From assembly GCF_000970085.1 (NCBI RefSeq), contig NZ_CP009506.1:4030001-4094000 (forward strand): a stretch of DNA of 64,000 bases. Reading direction: 5' to 3'. Each line of letters begins with the position of its first letter. Position 1 is the first letter of the stretch. Below the pieces are notes generated by a model. That model did not search any database. It had not been told where the DNA came from and worked only from the letters and a program-made list of their open reading frames with translations. Source of the stretch: Methanosarcina siciliae T4/M (GTDB taxonomy: Archaea; Halobacteriota; Methanosarcinia; Methanosarcinales; Methanosarcinaceae). This document shows positions 1 to 8,756 of this stretch, piece after piece. A program made the position numbers and the translations under genes.

Positions 1-1282
1 TTCGGATAGCATTGATCGCAGCATCCACAGGGCCGTTTCCGATTCCAGCCTGTACGATTTCCTTTTCTTTTACATTGAGTTTTATGGAAGCGGTTGGAGT
101 AACGCGGTTTCCGGATACAATGGTGAACTCTTCTAATTTTACAATAGGCTCTTTGTAGATATCAAGCACGGTTTCCGCGATGGTCTGCAGGTCAGCATCG
201 GTGATATGCTTGCCCTGGTCGCCCATCTGCTTGACCCTGTTGAAGATTTCTTCAGTCTGGGCGTCATCAGCTTCAAGTCCCATTTCCTTTAAGGCAAGAG
301 TGATAGAGCTCCTTCCGGCATGCTTTCCAAGTACGATCTGGCGCTGCCGCCCGATATATTCGGGACTCATCGGCTCATAGGTTGACTTGTCAGCCAGAAG
401 CCCGTGCACATGGATTCCTGCTTCGTGAGTGAACGCATTTCCCCCTACAAGGGCTTTGTTGGGAGACACGGGAATTCCGGTAAGCCGGCTTACAAGCCTT
501 GAAGTCCGGTATATCTGCTCGTGCTTGATACCGGTGTCGTATTTATAGAGCCATTCCAGGCTCATTACGACTTCTTCAAGCGAGGCGTTTCCGGCCCTTT
601 CCCCTAAACCATTAATTGTCACATGGGCCTGCTTTGCTCCTGCCGCAAGCGCAGCAACCGTGTTTGCAGTTGCTAAACCGAAGTCATTGTGACAGTGAAT
701 GCTTATCGGGACTTTCAGGGAAGAAGACAGGTCCCGGAAAATCTCAGTGGTCTTTTCAGGCACCAGGAGCCCTACAGTATCGCAGAAACATAACCTGTCA
801 GCTCCGGCATCTATTCCGTCGGAATAAATGGCTTTTAAGAACTCCGGATCCGCACGCGAGGCATCTTCTCCGCTCAACTCTACGATCAGACCGTGGTCTT
901 TGGCATACTCGGTAACTTCGGCTGCGATCTGCCTTACTGCATCCCGGTCCTTTTTGATCTTCGTTTTGATGTGCAGGTCCGAAACCGGAGCTACAAGGTG
1001 GATTGAATCGACGTCGCACTCAAGAGCATGGTCAACGTCCATTTTTACAATCCTGCAGTAGCTGCAGATTTCGGCATCAAGCCCGGCATTCGCTACGGCT
1101 TTGATTGATTCCCTTTCCCCGGCAGAAGTAATTGCAGAGCCGGCCTCGATAACATTAACTCTCATCTCATCAAGGGCCCGTGCAATTAAGAGTTTCTTCT
1201 CTCTGGTCAGGGCTACGCCAGGTGTTTGTTCACCGTCTCTCAAAGTAGTATCCAGAAAGTGGATGTTTTCGAATAATATAAT
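1..1282 (-). CDS. cimA: (R)-citramalate synthase / 2-isopropylmalate synthase family, 3' end outside window
   Basis: Condenses acetyl-CoA with a 2-oxo acid (pyruvate for CimA, 2-oxoisovalerate for LeuA) at entry to isoleucine or leucine synthesis. The N-terminus shows the DRE-TIM motif LDTTLRDGEQTPG, then SAITSAGERE, AEICS and ALECDVDSIHL, the metal-binding HCHNDFG and NGLGERAGNASLEEV; the start of the C-terminal LeuA regulatory domain is present before the left edge. The SAITS/AEICS/ALECDVDS pattern resembles my recollection of Methanocaldococcus CimA more than LeuA, but the substrate cannot be decided here. The frame is open for over 420 codons. Oddity: no ATG, GTG or TTG precedes the conserved N-terminus. 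An in-frame TGA lies at 1288-1286 and only ATT (1282) and ATA (1279) follow, just downstream of a GAGGG ribosome site. The start is therefore provisional. Confidence 0.85.
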   Translation of the reverse strand, partial: MILFENIHFLDTTLRDGEQTPGVALTREKKLLIARALDEMRVNVIEAGSAITSAGERESIKAVANAGLDAEICSYCRIVKMDVDHALECDVDSIHLVAPVSDLHIKTKIKKDRDAVRQIAAEVTEYAKDHGLIVELSGEDASRADPEFLKAIYSDGIDAGADRLCFCDTVGLLVPEKTTEIFRDLSSSLKVPISIHCHNDFGLATANTVAALAAGAKQAHVTINGLGERAGNASLEEVVMSLEWLYKYDTGIKHEQIYRTSRLVSRLTGIPVSPNKALVGGNAFTHEAGIHVHGLLADKSTYEPMSPEYIGRQRQIVLGKHAGRSSITLALKEMGLEADDAQTEEIFNRVKQMGDQGKHITDADLQTIAETVLDIYKEPIVKLEEFTIVSGNRVTPTASIKLNVKEKEIVQAGIGNGPVDAAINAIR

Positions 1283-1630
1283 CCCTCAGTCTTGGTTTTT
1301 ATTTCAATAGATCATTTTGCAGAACAAGGAGGAAATAATATTATTGATATTATATAACCGTACCCTATTTTGCAGCACTCATTTCACTATAACCTTACAT
1401 ATATTTTATCTCATTTTATCTCAGAAACCCCATCCTATCCGGGAATATTCCCGAATTTACTCCCGGGCTCTCCGAAACTTCTCTTCAATAGGTAGACCAT
1501 AGTATTTTTAGTTTCCAGTTAACAATATATGTATTTTAAAAGCTTACCACTCGAAAAAAGAATTTCGGGCCAGGCCAAACATGAAATTAAAATTTCATTT
1601 ATAAAAATCTAAAAAAGAGCATTGGATCCC
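1283..1630. other. Intergenic region between the citramalate synthase and the first IS
   Basis: About 350 AT-rich bases with stops in all frames. It must hold the promoter for the leftward synthase gene, with a GAGGG ribosome site at 1287-1291 read on the minus strand. I see no RNA gene or strong hairpin. Confidence 0.4.
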
Positions 1631-1666
1631 GTTATAACCTTAGTTCCCAAATTTTAAGCGCATAAT
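1631..1666 (+). repeat. Left terminal inverted repeat of IS 1
   Basis: Pairs with 3341-3376 over about 36 bp with roughly 8-9 mismatches. The conserved blocks are TTATAACCTTA at the tip and GCGCATAA in the inner part. Confidence 0.75.
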
Positions 1667-1760
1667 CTTAATTTTATTTCTTCGACCCGCTCAATTCATG
1701 CGCACATGCACATGAGTTTGCCCTCTTTTTTGACACAACCCGAAAGTTTTAAATGTATTT

Positions 1761-1783
1761 ATGCGCTTATATTATAAGCGCAT
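1761..1783. promoter_or_regulatory. Perfect palindrome abutting the IS 1 transposase start
   Basis: Two 11-base arms, ATGCGCTTATA and TATAAGCGCAT, around a single central T. The right arm ends on the base before the transposase ATG (1784). The arm contains GCGCAT, the same motif found inside both terminal repeats. Inference: an autoregulatory transposase-binding site, or a hairpin masking the start. Confidence 0.55.
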
Positions 1784-3353
1784 ATGATGCCCACACGCCG
1801 TATCAAGAAGATCAATGGAATTGAATACTGGTATGAAGACATTCCCTACTATGATAAAGAAAAGAAACAGATTCGTCATAAATCCAAATACCTGGGAAGA
1901 AACGTTAATGGCGAACCTGTTAGAGTTCGGGATGCTTTAAACTCCAGTGAAAACATATGCCCAGTTTCCAAGCCCTTGAAAGCCTACAACTATGGTGAGC
2001 TTCTCCCCTTACAGTGGATAACAGATGAACTTAAGATTGGAGAGTATCTTGGAGATCTGTTCAACGGAAAAGAAAGGAATATGATTCTTTCAATGGTTTT
2101 CAACCGTATAGCTCGTCCTACAGCCATGTATAACCTTAAAACCTGGTATGAGAGTTCTGCTCTTTCCCTTAAGTGGCCTGAGGTTACCTTTGAAAAGCCA
2201 AAATATCAGTAACTTGCTTTCTAAAGTAGGGGATAGCGACATTCCTTCCACATTTATGGGTAAAATGTTCAGAAATCTCGGGACAAAAAGCACATTAATT
2301 TACGACCTTACCAGTTTCTCGAGCTATTCCCAAATGATGAATTTACTTGAATACGGATACAATAGAGACGGTTTAGATCTTCCTCAAATAAATCTCTCCA
2401 TGATAGTGGATAAAGAAAAAGGCATTCCCGTGATGTATGATATCTATCCTGGAAGTATTGTTGATGTTACAACCCTTAAAAACACAATCAAGAAGATAAA
2501 AGCTTACGGAGTGGAAGATTACACACTGGTAATGGACAGGGGATTTTTCAGTAAAGGCAACATTGAGGAGTTGCTCCATGAAGAAGTTCCGTTTATTATG
2601 CCGGCTGCTATGACACTTAAAAGTGTCAAGCAGCTCATGAGTTCGGTACAAAAAGACATTGAAAGTCCGGAATACCTTCATAAGTACAACAAGAAACCGA
2701 TATTTGTAAAACCGGTGACTCTTGAAGAAAAGGAGTTCAAGATAAATGGATATTGTTTCTATGATCCAAAAAGAGAAATAGAAGAGAAGAATGCATTTTA
2801 CTCAAGGATTTATGATGTGAAGGAAAAAATAGAAGAAACAGCAATTCCGGGATGGAGAAAAGCAGGAGAAGTCTTCAAAGAAAGAGCAGGGTATATGGCA
2901 AGTTTCTATTCATGGAAACAAATTGATGATCATTTCAAGATCACAATCAAGAAGAATGCGGTTTCGCAGAGAATAAACAGGATGGGAAAGTTTTTCCTCT
3001 TCTACAATGGGGAACGCGGCTGGATGGAATGCCTTACGGTATACAGAGAAAGAGATGTTGTTGAAAAAGGATTCAAAACAATGAAAAATGACATTCAGTC
3101 ACTTCCACTCAATACAAAGAAGGATTCGACAACAAAAGGCTTCTTATTTGTCTGTTTCATTGGACTCATAATTAGAATGAGGCTCCTGAATATAATGAAG
3201 GAAAAGGGGATCCTCAAGGACTATACAGTAGAGAGTTTACTCTTAGAACTTGAAAAAATCAAAAAGATAGAGCTTGAAAATGGAGAGTCAATAGTTACAG
3301 AACTAACAAGGAAGCAAAGAGAGATCATGGAAAAATTAAATTTATGCGCCTAA
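1784..3353 (+). pseudogene. IS4-superfamily transposase, frameshifted
   Basis: The DDE transposase of IS 1. The first 142 codons run from ATG 1784 to TAA 2210-2212. The rest continues in the +1 frame to 3353, so the two parts together encode about 522 residues, normal for the family. The switch falls near 2183-2192, where one extra base restores SLKWPEV followed by LKSQNISNLLSKVG. Downstream catalytic features are intact: IYDLTSF (first Asp), VMDRGFF (second Asp) and YRERDVVEKGFKTMK, which fits the Y-(2)-R-(3)-E-(6)-K signature. The required shift is +1, not the -1 slippage typical of programmed IS frameshifting, and I see no obvious slippery site. A point indel or sequence error is most likely. 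Confidence 0.8.
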
Positions 3354-3376
3354 AAAGCCGGAAGTAAGGTTATAAT
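3341..3376 (-). repeat. Right terminal inverted repeat of IS 1
   Basis: Inverted partner of 1631-1666. It overlaps the last codons of the transposase; the TTATGCGC block lies at 3342-3349. Confidence 0.75.
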
Positions 3377-3588
3377 CAAATTAGAATAATAAAAAGCTAC
3401 TTTAGAAGCGACCCCCTTAAGAATCGAAAACTAGAGACTCAGATGAAGATATTGAGATACCGAGAGAAGCACTTGCAGATCTGAGCGAGGCATTTAAGAT
3501 ATAAAGGCTAATAACAGGGTAGCCCTCTGTTTGGATTGACGCCTACTATTTTCGTATTGAGATCAAAGAGCAAAATTTGAAAAAATGA

Positions 3589-4782
3589 TTACTGTAGCTT
3601 TCTAAGTTCAATAATAGTTGCTTTTGCATGTTTATAAATAATTGCTTTTGCATGTTTAATCTCATTATATCTGTACGATTTCTTGTACACCCCTATTTCT
3701 TTGACCTGACCCTTAAATCCCATTTTAAACTGATATTGACCATGTGATTCATTTGGGTGAAGGCCCGATACGTCAAGATTCTTGAAGCCGTTTTTCTTTC
3801 CGTCCACTATGATGTGCCACATTAAGAGTTTAGAAACGTTAAGACCGTTGTATTTGCCTCTCAATACCGTGGTGTGACCCAGATATATCGTATCCTTATA
3901 GTAAAAGTTTATTAATGCTCCAACTTTTACTCCATTGTATTCTGCAAAGAATAATCTTGCCATTTTTTTCGGAAAAAGGATGTCACGGAGTTTTTCAAAA
4001 TACGAATATGGCACCAAGGCGTATGATACTCTCCCATAACAATTTCCAGTTCTTTCAATAACTCTGTCGATTAAGAGTTTCTGGAATTGATTATAGTAAA
4101 GGTCTATATCTTCCTCATAGTTCTGACTTTCGTATATAATTATCCCTTTTTTTGAAGCTTTTTTTATATCTCTACTGAATTGTTTTTTGAACCCTTTGCA
4201 TATTTCAGTGAGATTCTTATCTATATTTATTATAGCAGTTTTTTTGATTCCTGTCTTTGTATACCCATTTTGAATTAGCGCCGAATCCAGACAATTATGA
4301 TAAGGATATATCAAATGACCAGTAATGTTTTTTTTGTCTTTGCTATACGAATCAATAGAATCGAAAATCAACTTATAAATCTCTTCACAATTGGTAACAC
4401 TGGAAAGGACACAGGGACCTCCAAAACTATATAATTTATGATGAGGAGAACAACCTATTTGAAAATTATTTGAAATAGTTGGAAAATATTTGTTAATTCT
4501 GTAATCTTCAAAAAGATTTCTGATAAAAAATGGAAAGATCCCAATTAATTTATGTTCTTCCTCGTCTTCGACTGCTACGGATAAAGATTCAGAGTTTAAC
4601 CCTTTTTCTATAACATCGTTCCATTCCCAAGTATGATAAAAAGTCCCGTTAAGACTTTCTTTAACAACATTATTCCATTGTTCTTTATCTTCGATTTTTA
4701 CCCTCCTGCAAATGATATAAACCCCCCCAGATTCAACCTTTATCTCCACATCCGTAGAGATCACTAAAAATAAATTACCCAA
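3589..4782 (-). CDS. FemAB/GNAT-like acyltransferase
   Basis: A 397-residue frame resembling the FemAB / BioF2-like acetyltransferase group, in which two GNAT folds transfer an amino acid or acyl group to a cell-surface precursor or amine. Visible signs are NGTFYHTWEWNDVI near the N-terminus, a basic FKKQFSRDIKKASKKG segment, and the C-terminal AEYNGVKVGALINFYY to LDVSGLHPNESHGQYQFKMGFKG pattern. Methanosarcina lacks murein, so the acceptor is unknown; a surface-glycan role is inference only. The tail repeats KHAKA twice. Codon use is AT-richer than its neighbours, and the gene sits beside an IS, suggesting accessory or transferred DNA. The frame opens with TTG at 4782, but a TATA box at about 4785-4800 would place transcription start inside it. 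GTG at 4764 or 4749, or a later start, is more likely. Confidence 0.65.
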   Translation of the reverse strand: MGNLFLVISTDVEIKVESGGVYIICRRVKIEDKEQWNNVVKESLNGTFYHTWEWNDVIEKGLNSESLSVAVEDEEEHKLIGIFPFFIRNLFEDYRINKYFPTISNNFQIGCSPHHKLYSFGGPCVLSSVTNCEEIYKLIFDSIDSYSKDKKNITGHLIYPYHNCLDSALIQNGYTKTGIKKTAIINIDKNLTEICKGFKKQFSRDIKKASKKGIIIYESQNYEEDIDLYYNQFQKLLIDRVIERTGNCYGRVSYALVPYSYFEKLRDILFPKKMARLFFAEYNGVKVGALINFYYKDTIYLGHTTVLRGKYNGLNVSKLLMWHIIVDGKKNGFKNLDVSGLHPNESHGQYQFKMGFKGQVKEIGVYKKSYRYNEIKHAKAIIYKHAKATIIELRKLQ

Positions 4783-4784
4783 TT

Positions 4785-4800
4785 ATATTTATATATATTA
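4785..4800 (-). promoter_or_regulatory. TATA-rich promoter of the FemAB-like gene
   Basis: Read on the minus strand the segment is AATATATATAAATATA, a strong archaeal TATA element. Its distance from TTG 4782 is too short for that codon to be downstream of transcription start. Confidence 0.45.
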
Positions 4801-5345
4801 ACCAGTCTTTTTTTATTTGTCAACATACGTTAACAAAAAATAATACCCAACTCAATTATTAATTGCCTTGATTTTTATACCTCATTCGGAGTATATAGAG
4901 TAATCCCTTTCCACCCATATCCAGAATATAGTGATCTTTGCATATATTTATTGCGATTATTAATTCGCAAAAAGAATCCGACCTTTAATCAAAATCAATA
5001 TTAGATCTAAAGACTTGGAGAGAATTATTACATCTATGATGGATTACATCTATGATGGTTGATGTGACACCAGTGATTTTTAATTTGACATTAATAACCG
5101 GAATTTGGGCAAGAGTCTTTTTATTCTTTCAGTTTTTTAATCTGCGGGATGAAAAAAGTTAAAAATAATATGAAGAGCACAAAAAAATTGTAATCAGGAA
5201 CTTATTCTGCTAAACATCGAGCACGAAAAGAATGCTTCACAGCACCAGCTCTGGTAATGCAACTCCACTGGTACTGTTTTGGTGCAAACACTTCAACTAG
5301 GAAAATAGCCCGCTTGAACGAGCAAATCTAGAGAAACCGGGAACC
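4801..5345. repeat. Intergenic region with a 16-bp tandem duplication at 5027-5058
   Basis: About 545 AT-rich bases without a gene. It contains ATTACATCTATGATGG twice, directly adjacent (5027-5042 and 5043-5058) with no mismatch. Nothing else stands out. Confidence 0.6.
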
Positions 5346-6431
5346 TTAGAAGTACGTTTTTACATTTTCTATTGCCTTTACGATCAGGGACACGCACGCT
5401 TCTATATCTGTCATATCCAGAACTTCTACCGGGGAGTGGATATAGCGAGTTGCTATACTAACCGTACCTGTAGGAATGCCTTCCTTTGTAAGATGGATAG
5501 AAGTAGCATCAGTAGTGCCGCCGGAACCTACACCCAGCTGATACGGGACCTCGTTTGCATCCGCGGTTTCCCGGAGCCATTTGAGAACATGTGGGTGGGC
5601 TATGAGCCCTCTTCCGGATGCGTCGGCTACAGTAACTACGGGTCCTTTTCCCAGTTCAAGGGCGGAATCGGTCTTGCCGATACCCGGATGGTCTCCCGGA
5701 ATGGTTGTATCAAGGGCAAGAGCGACATCCGGACAGAGCCCGAAAGCACAGGTTTTTGCTCCTTTAAGCCCCACTTCTTCCTGAACAGTGCCCACAGCAT
5801 AGACATTTGCCCCGATTTTGCGCTCATGAAGCCGTTTCATGACCTCAATGAGAATTACAACTCCTGCGCGGTTATCAAAAGCTTTTGAGGTAACCTTCCC
5901 GTTTGCCAGGGGTGCGAATTCCTGGTCAATAGAAATCGTAGTGCCTATCTCGATTCCCAGGTTCCCGGCGTCTTCCCTATCCTTTGCCCCGACGTCAATA
6001 AACATATCATCGATTTTAACGGGTTTTTTCCTGTCCTCGTCTTTCATCACATGAGGAGGTTTGGAACCTATAACTCCATAAATAGAGCCGTTTTTGCCGT
6101 GTACGATGACTCTCTGGTTCAGAAGAGTCTGGCCAAACCAGCCCCCTATCCCGACAAAGCGCAGAAACCCGTTCTCATCAATATACCTGACCATCAGCCC
6201 TATTTCGTCCATATGGGCAGCCAGCATTACAGAGGGTCCTTTTCCTTCTTTAGCAGCAATAAGGTTCCCCATGGTATCTGTCCGCATACTGTCAACATAG
6301 GGTTCGAGCTCTTTTTCGAGCAGCTTCCTGACTTCATCTTCAAAGCCGGAAATCCCATGGGCATTTGTGAACACTTCGAGAAGGGATTTTATTTCATCAA
6401 GGTTTGCGCTTTTTTCCATATCTTCTGCCAT
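5346..6431 (-). CDS. M42-family metalloaminopeptidase (tetrahedral aminopeptidase type)
   Basis: A co-catalytic metal peptidase removing N-terminal residues from peptides in the cytosol; family members build dodecameric tetrahedra and act downstream of the proteasome. Metal and catalytic motifs are all present: AAHMDEIGLMV, SKAFDNRAG, TVQEEVGLKGA, ALDTTIPGDHPG and the late RYIHSPVEV histidine. The length of 361 residues is typical. I place the start at ATG 6431, preceded by CAGGAG; the frame stays open to TTG 6485, but that 18-residue extension does not look like the family. ATG 6419 is another option. It is monocistronic and divergent from prefoldin beta. Confidence 0.9.
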   Translation of the reverse strand: MAEDMEKSANLDEIKSLLEVFTNAHGISGFEDEVRKLLEKELEPYVDSMRTDTMGNLIAAKEGKGPSVMLAAHMDEIGLMVRYIDENGFLRFVGIGGWFGQTLLNQRVIVHGKNGSIYGVIGSKPPHVMKDEDRKKPVKIDDMFIDVGAKDREDAGNLGIEIGTTISIDQEFAPLANGKVTSKAFDNRAGVVILIEVMKRLHERKIGANVYAVGTVQEEVGLKGAKTCAFGLCPDVALALDTTIPGDHPGIGKTDSALELGKGPVVTVADASGRGLIAHPHVLKWLRETADANEVPYQLGVGSGGTTDATSIHLTKEGIPTGTVSIATRYIHSPVEVLDMTDIEACVSLIVKAIENVKTYF

Positions 6432-6750
6432 ATAAGAAAATCTCCTGAATCCTGGTTTAATCTGAATCTTAGTCAATCTGAACACTGGTTAATCTGAGTA
6501 TAAGTCTGGATGAACACAATAAGCATCAAACATGCTCTACCAATAATGAACCTGTACCCGTAATATGCCTTCCCCATCTTTTAGATATTAATTTGATTGT
6601 GTAGATATGTTAATTAGAGTTGAACTTATTGTTTAAGTTTTTGGCAGCGGCTTTTTATCTACTTTCTGTCGGAGGTGATTATTTTCGGAAGCTGCAGGAC
6701 AGAAACATTAAAATCCCTTCAGGTTTATTGAGGACTCAGGTGAAAATTAT
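6432..6750. other. Divergent promoter region between M42 peptidase and prefoldin beta
   Basis: About 320 bases with no gene. It must carry both promoters; a possible TATA element TTTTTATCT lies near 6651 for the rightward gene. A GGAGGTGAT-like stretch at 6669-6677 has no good start codon after it. Confidence 0.3.
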
Positions 6751-7104
6751 ATGACTTCAGAATTACCTCCTCAAATCCAGAACCAGATAGCACAGCTTCA
6801 GCAGGTACAGCAGCAAGTTCAGGCTCTTACCATGCAGAAATCTCAAATTGAAGCTATGCAGAAAGAGTCCAAAATGGCTCTCGAAGAACTAGAAAAGCTG
6901 GCTGATGATGCGGTGGTTTACCGTAATGTAGGAGAACTGGTAATAAAAACAAGCAAAGAGGAGTCCGTTTCAAAACTTAAAGACAGAGAAGAAACACTCT
7001 CACTCAGACTTCAGTCTGTTTCCAGACAGGAAGAAAGGCTCACTACCCGCTTCAAACAGCTTCAGGAACAGATCCAACAGGCACTAGGCCCCAGAGCACA
7101 ATAA
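6751..7104 (+). CDS. pfdB: Prefoldin beta subunit
   Basis: The beta subunit of the archaeal prefoldin hexamer (two alpha, four beta), a jellyfish-shaped chaperone that holds unfolded proteins and passes them to the thermosome. The 117 residues show the expected N-terminal coiled coil (QNQIAQLQQVQQQVQAL), the hairpin segment DDAVVYRNVGELVIK, and a C-terminal coiled coil ending in RFKQLQEQIQQAL. Length and motif order match the family. Two hairpins follow before the DHH gene. Confidence 0.95.
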   Translation: MTSELPPQIQNQIAQLQQVQQQVQALTMQKSQIEAMQKESKMALEELEKLADDAVVYRNVGELVIKTSKEESVSKLKDREETLSLRLQSVSRQEERLTTRFKQLQEQIQQALGPRAQ

Positions 7105-7140
7105 TTTTTTATTTCTTTTTGCATAAATGAAATGCAGAAA

Positions 7141-7204
7141 ATAACTATAGCTTAATGGATAGTTATAAAGGAGATTGTGCCGAAATCCCGGGGCTCCGGG
7201 ATTT
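7141..7204 (+). terminator. Two successive hairpins between pfdB and the DHH gene
   Basis: First hairpin: ATAACTAT (7141-7148) pairs with ATAGTTAT (7159-7166) around a 10-base loop. Second and stronger: AAATCCCGG (7183-7191) pairs with CCGGGATTT (7196-7204) around the loop GGCT. The second ends about 35 bases before the DHH start. It could end pfdB transcription or be a leader structure; no long T-run follows. Confidence 0.5.
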
Positions 7205-7238
7205 TCGAGACCTATAAAAACGATAGCCAGAGTGGACA

Positions 7239-8246
7239 ATGCAAGTTGATGAAGTGGAGTTTTTCAACCGGCTCCTTGACTATCGAAACATTTTGTATTT
7301 GTGTCACCGGAATGCAGATCCGGATGCTGTTAGCAGTGCTTTTGCCCTTGCTGAAGCACTCGGAGGTACGGTCGGGCTCGTAGACGGCTGCAACCGTGTG
7401 GCATCCGTCCTGATAGACAGGCTCGGAATCGAAGTCGTGGATAAACCAGACCCTGCAAATTACGGTTTTGTTGTTGTTGTTGATACCTCAACTAAAGCAC
7501 AGCTAAACGACATAGAACTTACAAGTTACTGCGTAATCGACCACCACACAACCACCGCCCTTACCGAAAACGCAGAGTTCTATCTGCACAGGAACACAAC
7601 CTCAACTGTAGAGATAGTGTATGATATTTTAAAAGCAATGGGAGCTCCGATTAACCGCAGGGTGGGAATCGGTATGCTCACGGGAATCGTAACCGACACA
7701 GGGCATTTCAAGCACGCATCTGTCGACACCTTCCGAACAGTAGCAAAAATCATTGAAGCCAGTGGCGTTGAGTATGGGGAAGTACTGGATCTTATGGCTG
7801 CTACCCCCCAGGACATCTCAATGCGCATCGCTATCCTGAAAGCAGCAAGCCGAATTGAGCTCGAGAGGGTAGGAGAAATGCTTATAGCATCTTCTCATAT
7901 AAGTTCTTATGGAGGTTCTGCTTCTTCGATGCTTATTAATATCGGAGCTGATGTGGCTTTTGTTGGCACTACCAAAGGAGAAAGTGTCAGGGTAAGTGCA
8001 AGAGCAAAAAGAGATGCCGTAAATGCCGGAGTTAACCTCGGCCAGCTGATGGAAGATATTAGTAAAGAATATAACGGTACCGGAGGAGGGCATTCCGGAG
8101 CTGCGGGAATAGATGTAATCGCCAAAATGGACGAAGTGCTGCATAAATGCAGGGAAATGACAAAGAAAATCCTTGTAAATTCTCTTGGAACAACCTCAAA
8201 AGAGATTTTTGAGGATGAAATTGAATTCAAGGAAGAAGAAGAATAA
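7239..8246 (+). CDS. DHH/DHHA1 family phosphoesterase (RecJ / nanoRNase-like)
   Basis: A metal-dependent phosphoesterase of 335 residues; relatives degrade short RNAs, pAp or cyclic dinucleotides, or act as RecJ-like nucleases. The DHH domain shows HRNADPDAVSSA (motif I), VVVVDTST (motif II), the signature VIDHHTTT (motif III) and TDTGHF (motif IV). The DHHA1 domain ends in the substrate-binding GTGGGHSGAAG near residue 285. A short acidic tail (FEDEIEFKEEEE) follows. The substrate cannot be told from sequence. Confidence 0.9.
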   Translation: MQVDEVEFFNRLLDYRNILYLCHRNADPDAVSSAFALAEALGGTVGLVDGCNRVASVLIDRLGIEVVDKPDPANYGFVVVVDTSTKAQLNDIELTSYCVIDHHTTTALTENAEFYLHRNTTSTVEIVYDILKAMGAPINRRVGIGMLTGIVTDTGHFKHASVDTFRTVAKIIEASGVEYGEVLDLMAATPQDISMRIAILKAASRIELERVGEMLIASSHISSYGGSASSMLINIGADVAFVGTTKGESVRVSARAKRDAVNAGVNLGQLMEDISKEYNGTGGGHSGAAGIDVIAKMDEVLHKCREMTKKILVNSLGTTSKEIFEDEIEFKEEEE

Positions 8247-8287
8247 AGATAAATAGTAAAAAGCGGTTAAGACAAGGTTTTTAGAAT

Positions 8288-8310
8288 ACCATGAATACTA
8301 TGGTTTCTTA
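8288..8310 (+). terminator. Weak hairpin after the DHH gene
   Basis: ACCAT (8288-8292) pairs with ATGGT (8300-8304) around a 7-base loop and is followed by a short T-rich stretch. The rest of the gap to 8671 is AT-rich, with a TATA-like TTATTTATAT near 8508. Confidence 0.3.
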
Positions 8311-8671
8311 ACAGCATAATCCTCTATTCCTGAAAGTTATTCTTTTTCGGTACATTTCAATCCGGTATTTTTGCCGATTCTGAGTTTTTCTAAGTTGAGA
8401 TCTCTTCAGACTTCACTTCATACTTCATATTTTTCAAGAAGGTATATTTTTCCAATACTTTCAGAAATTAGTTAAAAAAATATTTTCTAATATTCAATAA
8501 CAACAACGGTTATTTATATGAGAATCCAACTAACCTTCACATTACCGAATCTACCGGAAGTTCGTATCCTCCCGGAATTGCCTTAATCTTCCGGTACGAA
8601 AAATCTGTATAAAATAAGAGATGTATAAAATAATACATCGCTATTACAGCATGACCTTAAAGGGACATGAA

Positions 8672-8752
8672 ATGAAAAATATACATAAAAAAAGGTCGAA
8701 AGAGACGCGGCCTGAAACTAAAAGGTCTCAATATAAAGAACAAAGAGCGTGA
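8672..8752 (+). CDS. Possible 26-residue leader peptide before phenylacetate-CoA ligase
   Basis: A small frame, ATG 8672 to TGA 8750-8752, ending four bases before the paaK ATG. The peptide is strongly basic (MKNIHKKRSKETRPETKRSQ, then YKEQRA). AGGGAC lies upstream as a weak ribosome site. The peptide's last codons contain the GAGCGTGA that would be the ribosome site of paaK, so translational coupling is possible. It may also be chance. Confidence 0.3.
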   Translation: MKNIHKKRSKETRPETKRSQYKEQRA

Positions 8753-8756
8753 AAAA

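Larger units (their letters stand above)
1631..3376 (+). mobile_element. Insertion sequence 1, IS4 superfamily (IS1634-like), transposase frameshifted
   Basis: An approximately 1.75-kb element bounded by imperfect terminal inverted repeats of about 36 bp. Left starts GTTATAACCTTAGTTCC (1631); right, read inwards from 3376, starts ATTATAACCTTACTTCC. Both ends share GCGCATAA exactly 27 bp inside the tip (1658 and 3349). It carries one transposase gene split by a frameshift. The outer repeat tip TTATAACCTTA is shared with the second element at 53055-54633, so both belong to one family. I see no convincing target-site duplication. Confidence 0.8.

Noticed and set aside
1101..1502. Short plus-strand frames opposite and beyond the citramalate synthase.
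   Set aside because: Shadows of the leftward gene or low-complexity intergenic frames without ribosome sites.
2148..2212. Programmed frameshift making the IS 1 transposase.
   Set aside because: The shift needed is +1, no slippery heptamer is visible, and the related IS 2 makes its transposase from a single frame.
3421..3504. 27-codon open stretch after IS 1 reading ESKTRDSDEDIEIPREALAD, suggesting a gene fragment cut by the IS.
   Set aside because: Too short, no start codon and no matching 5' part on the left side of the IS.
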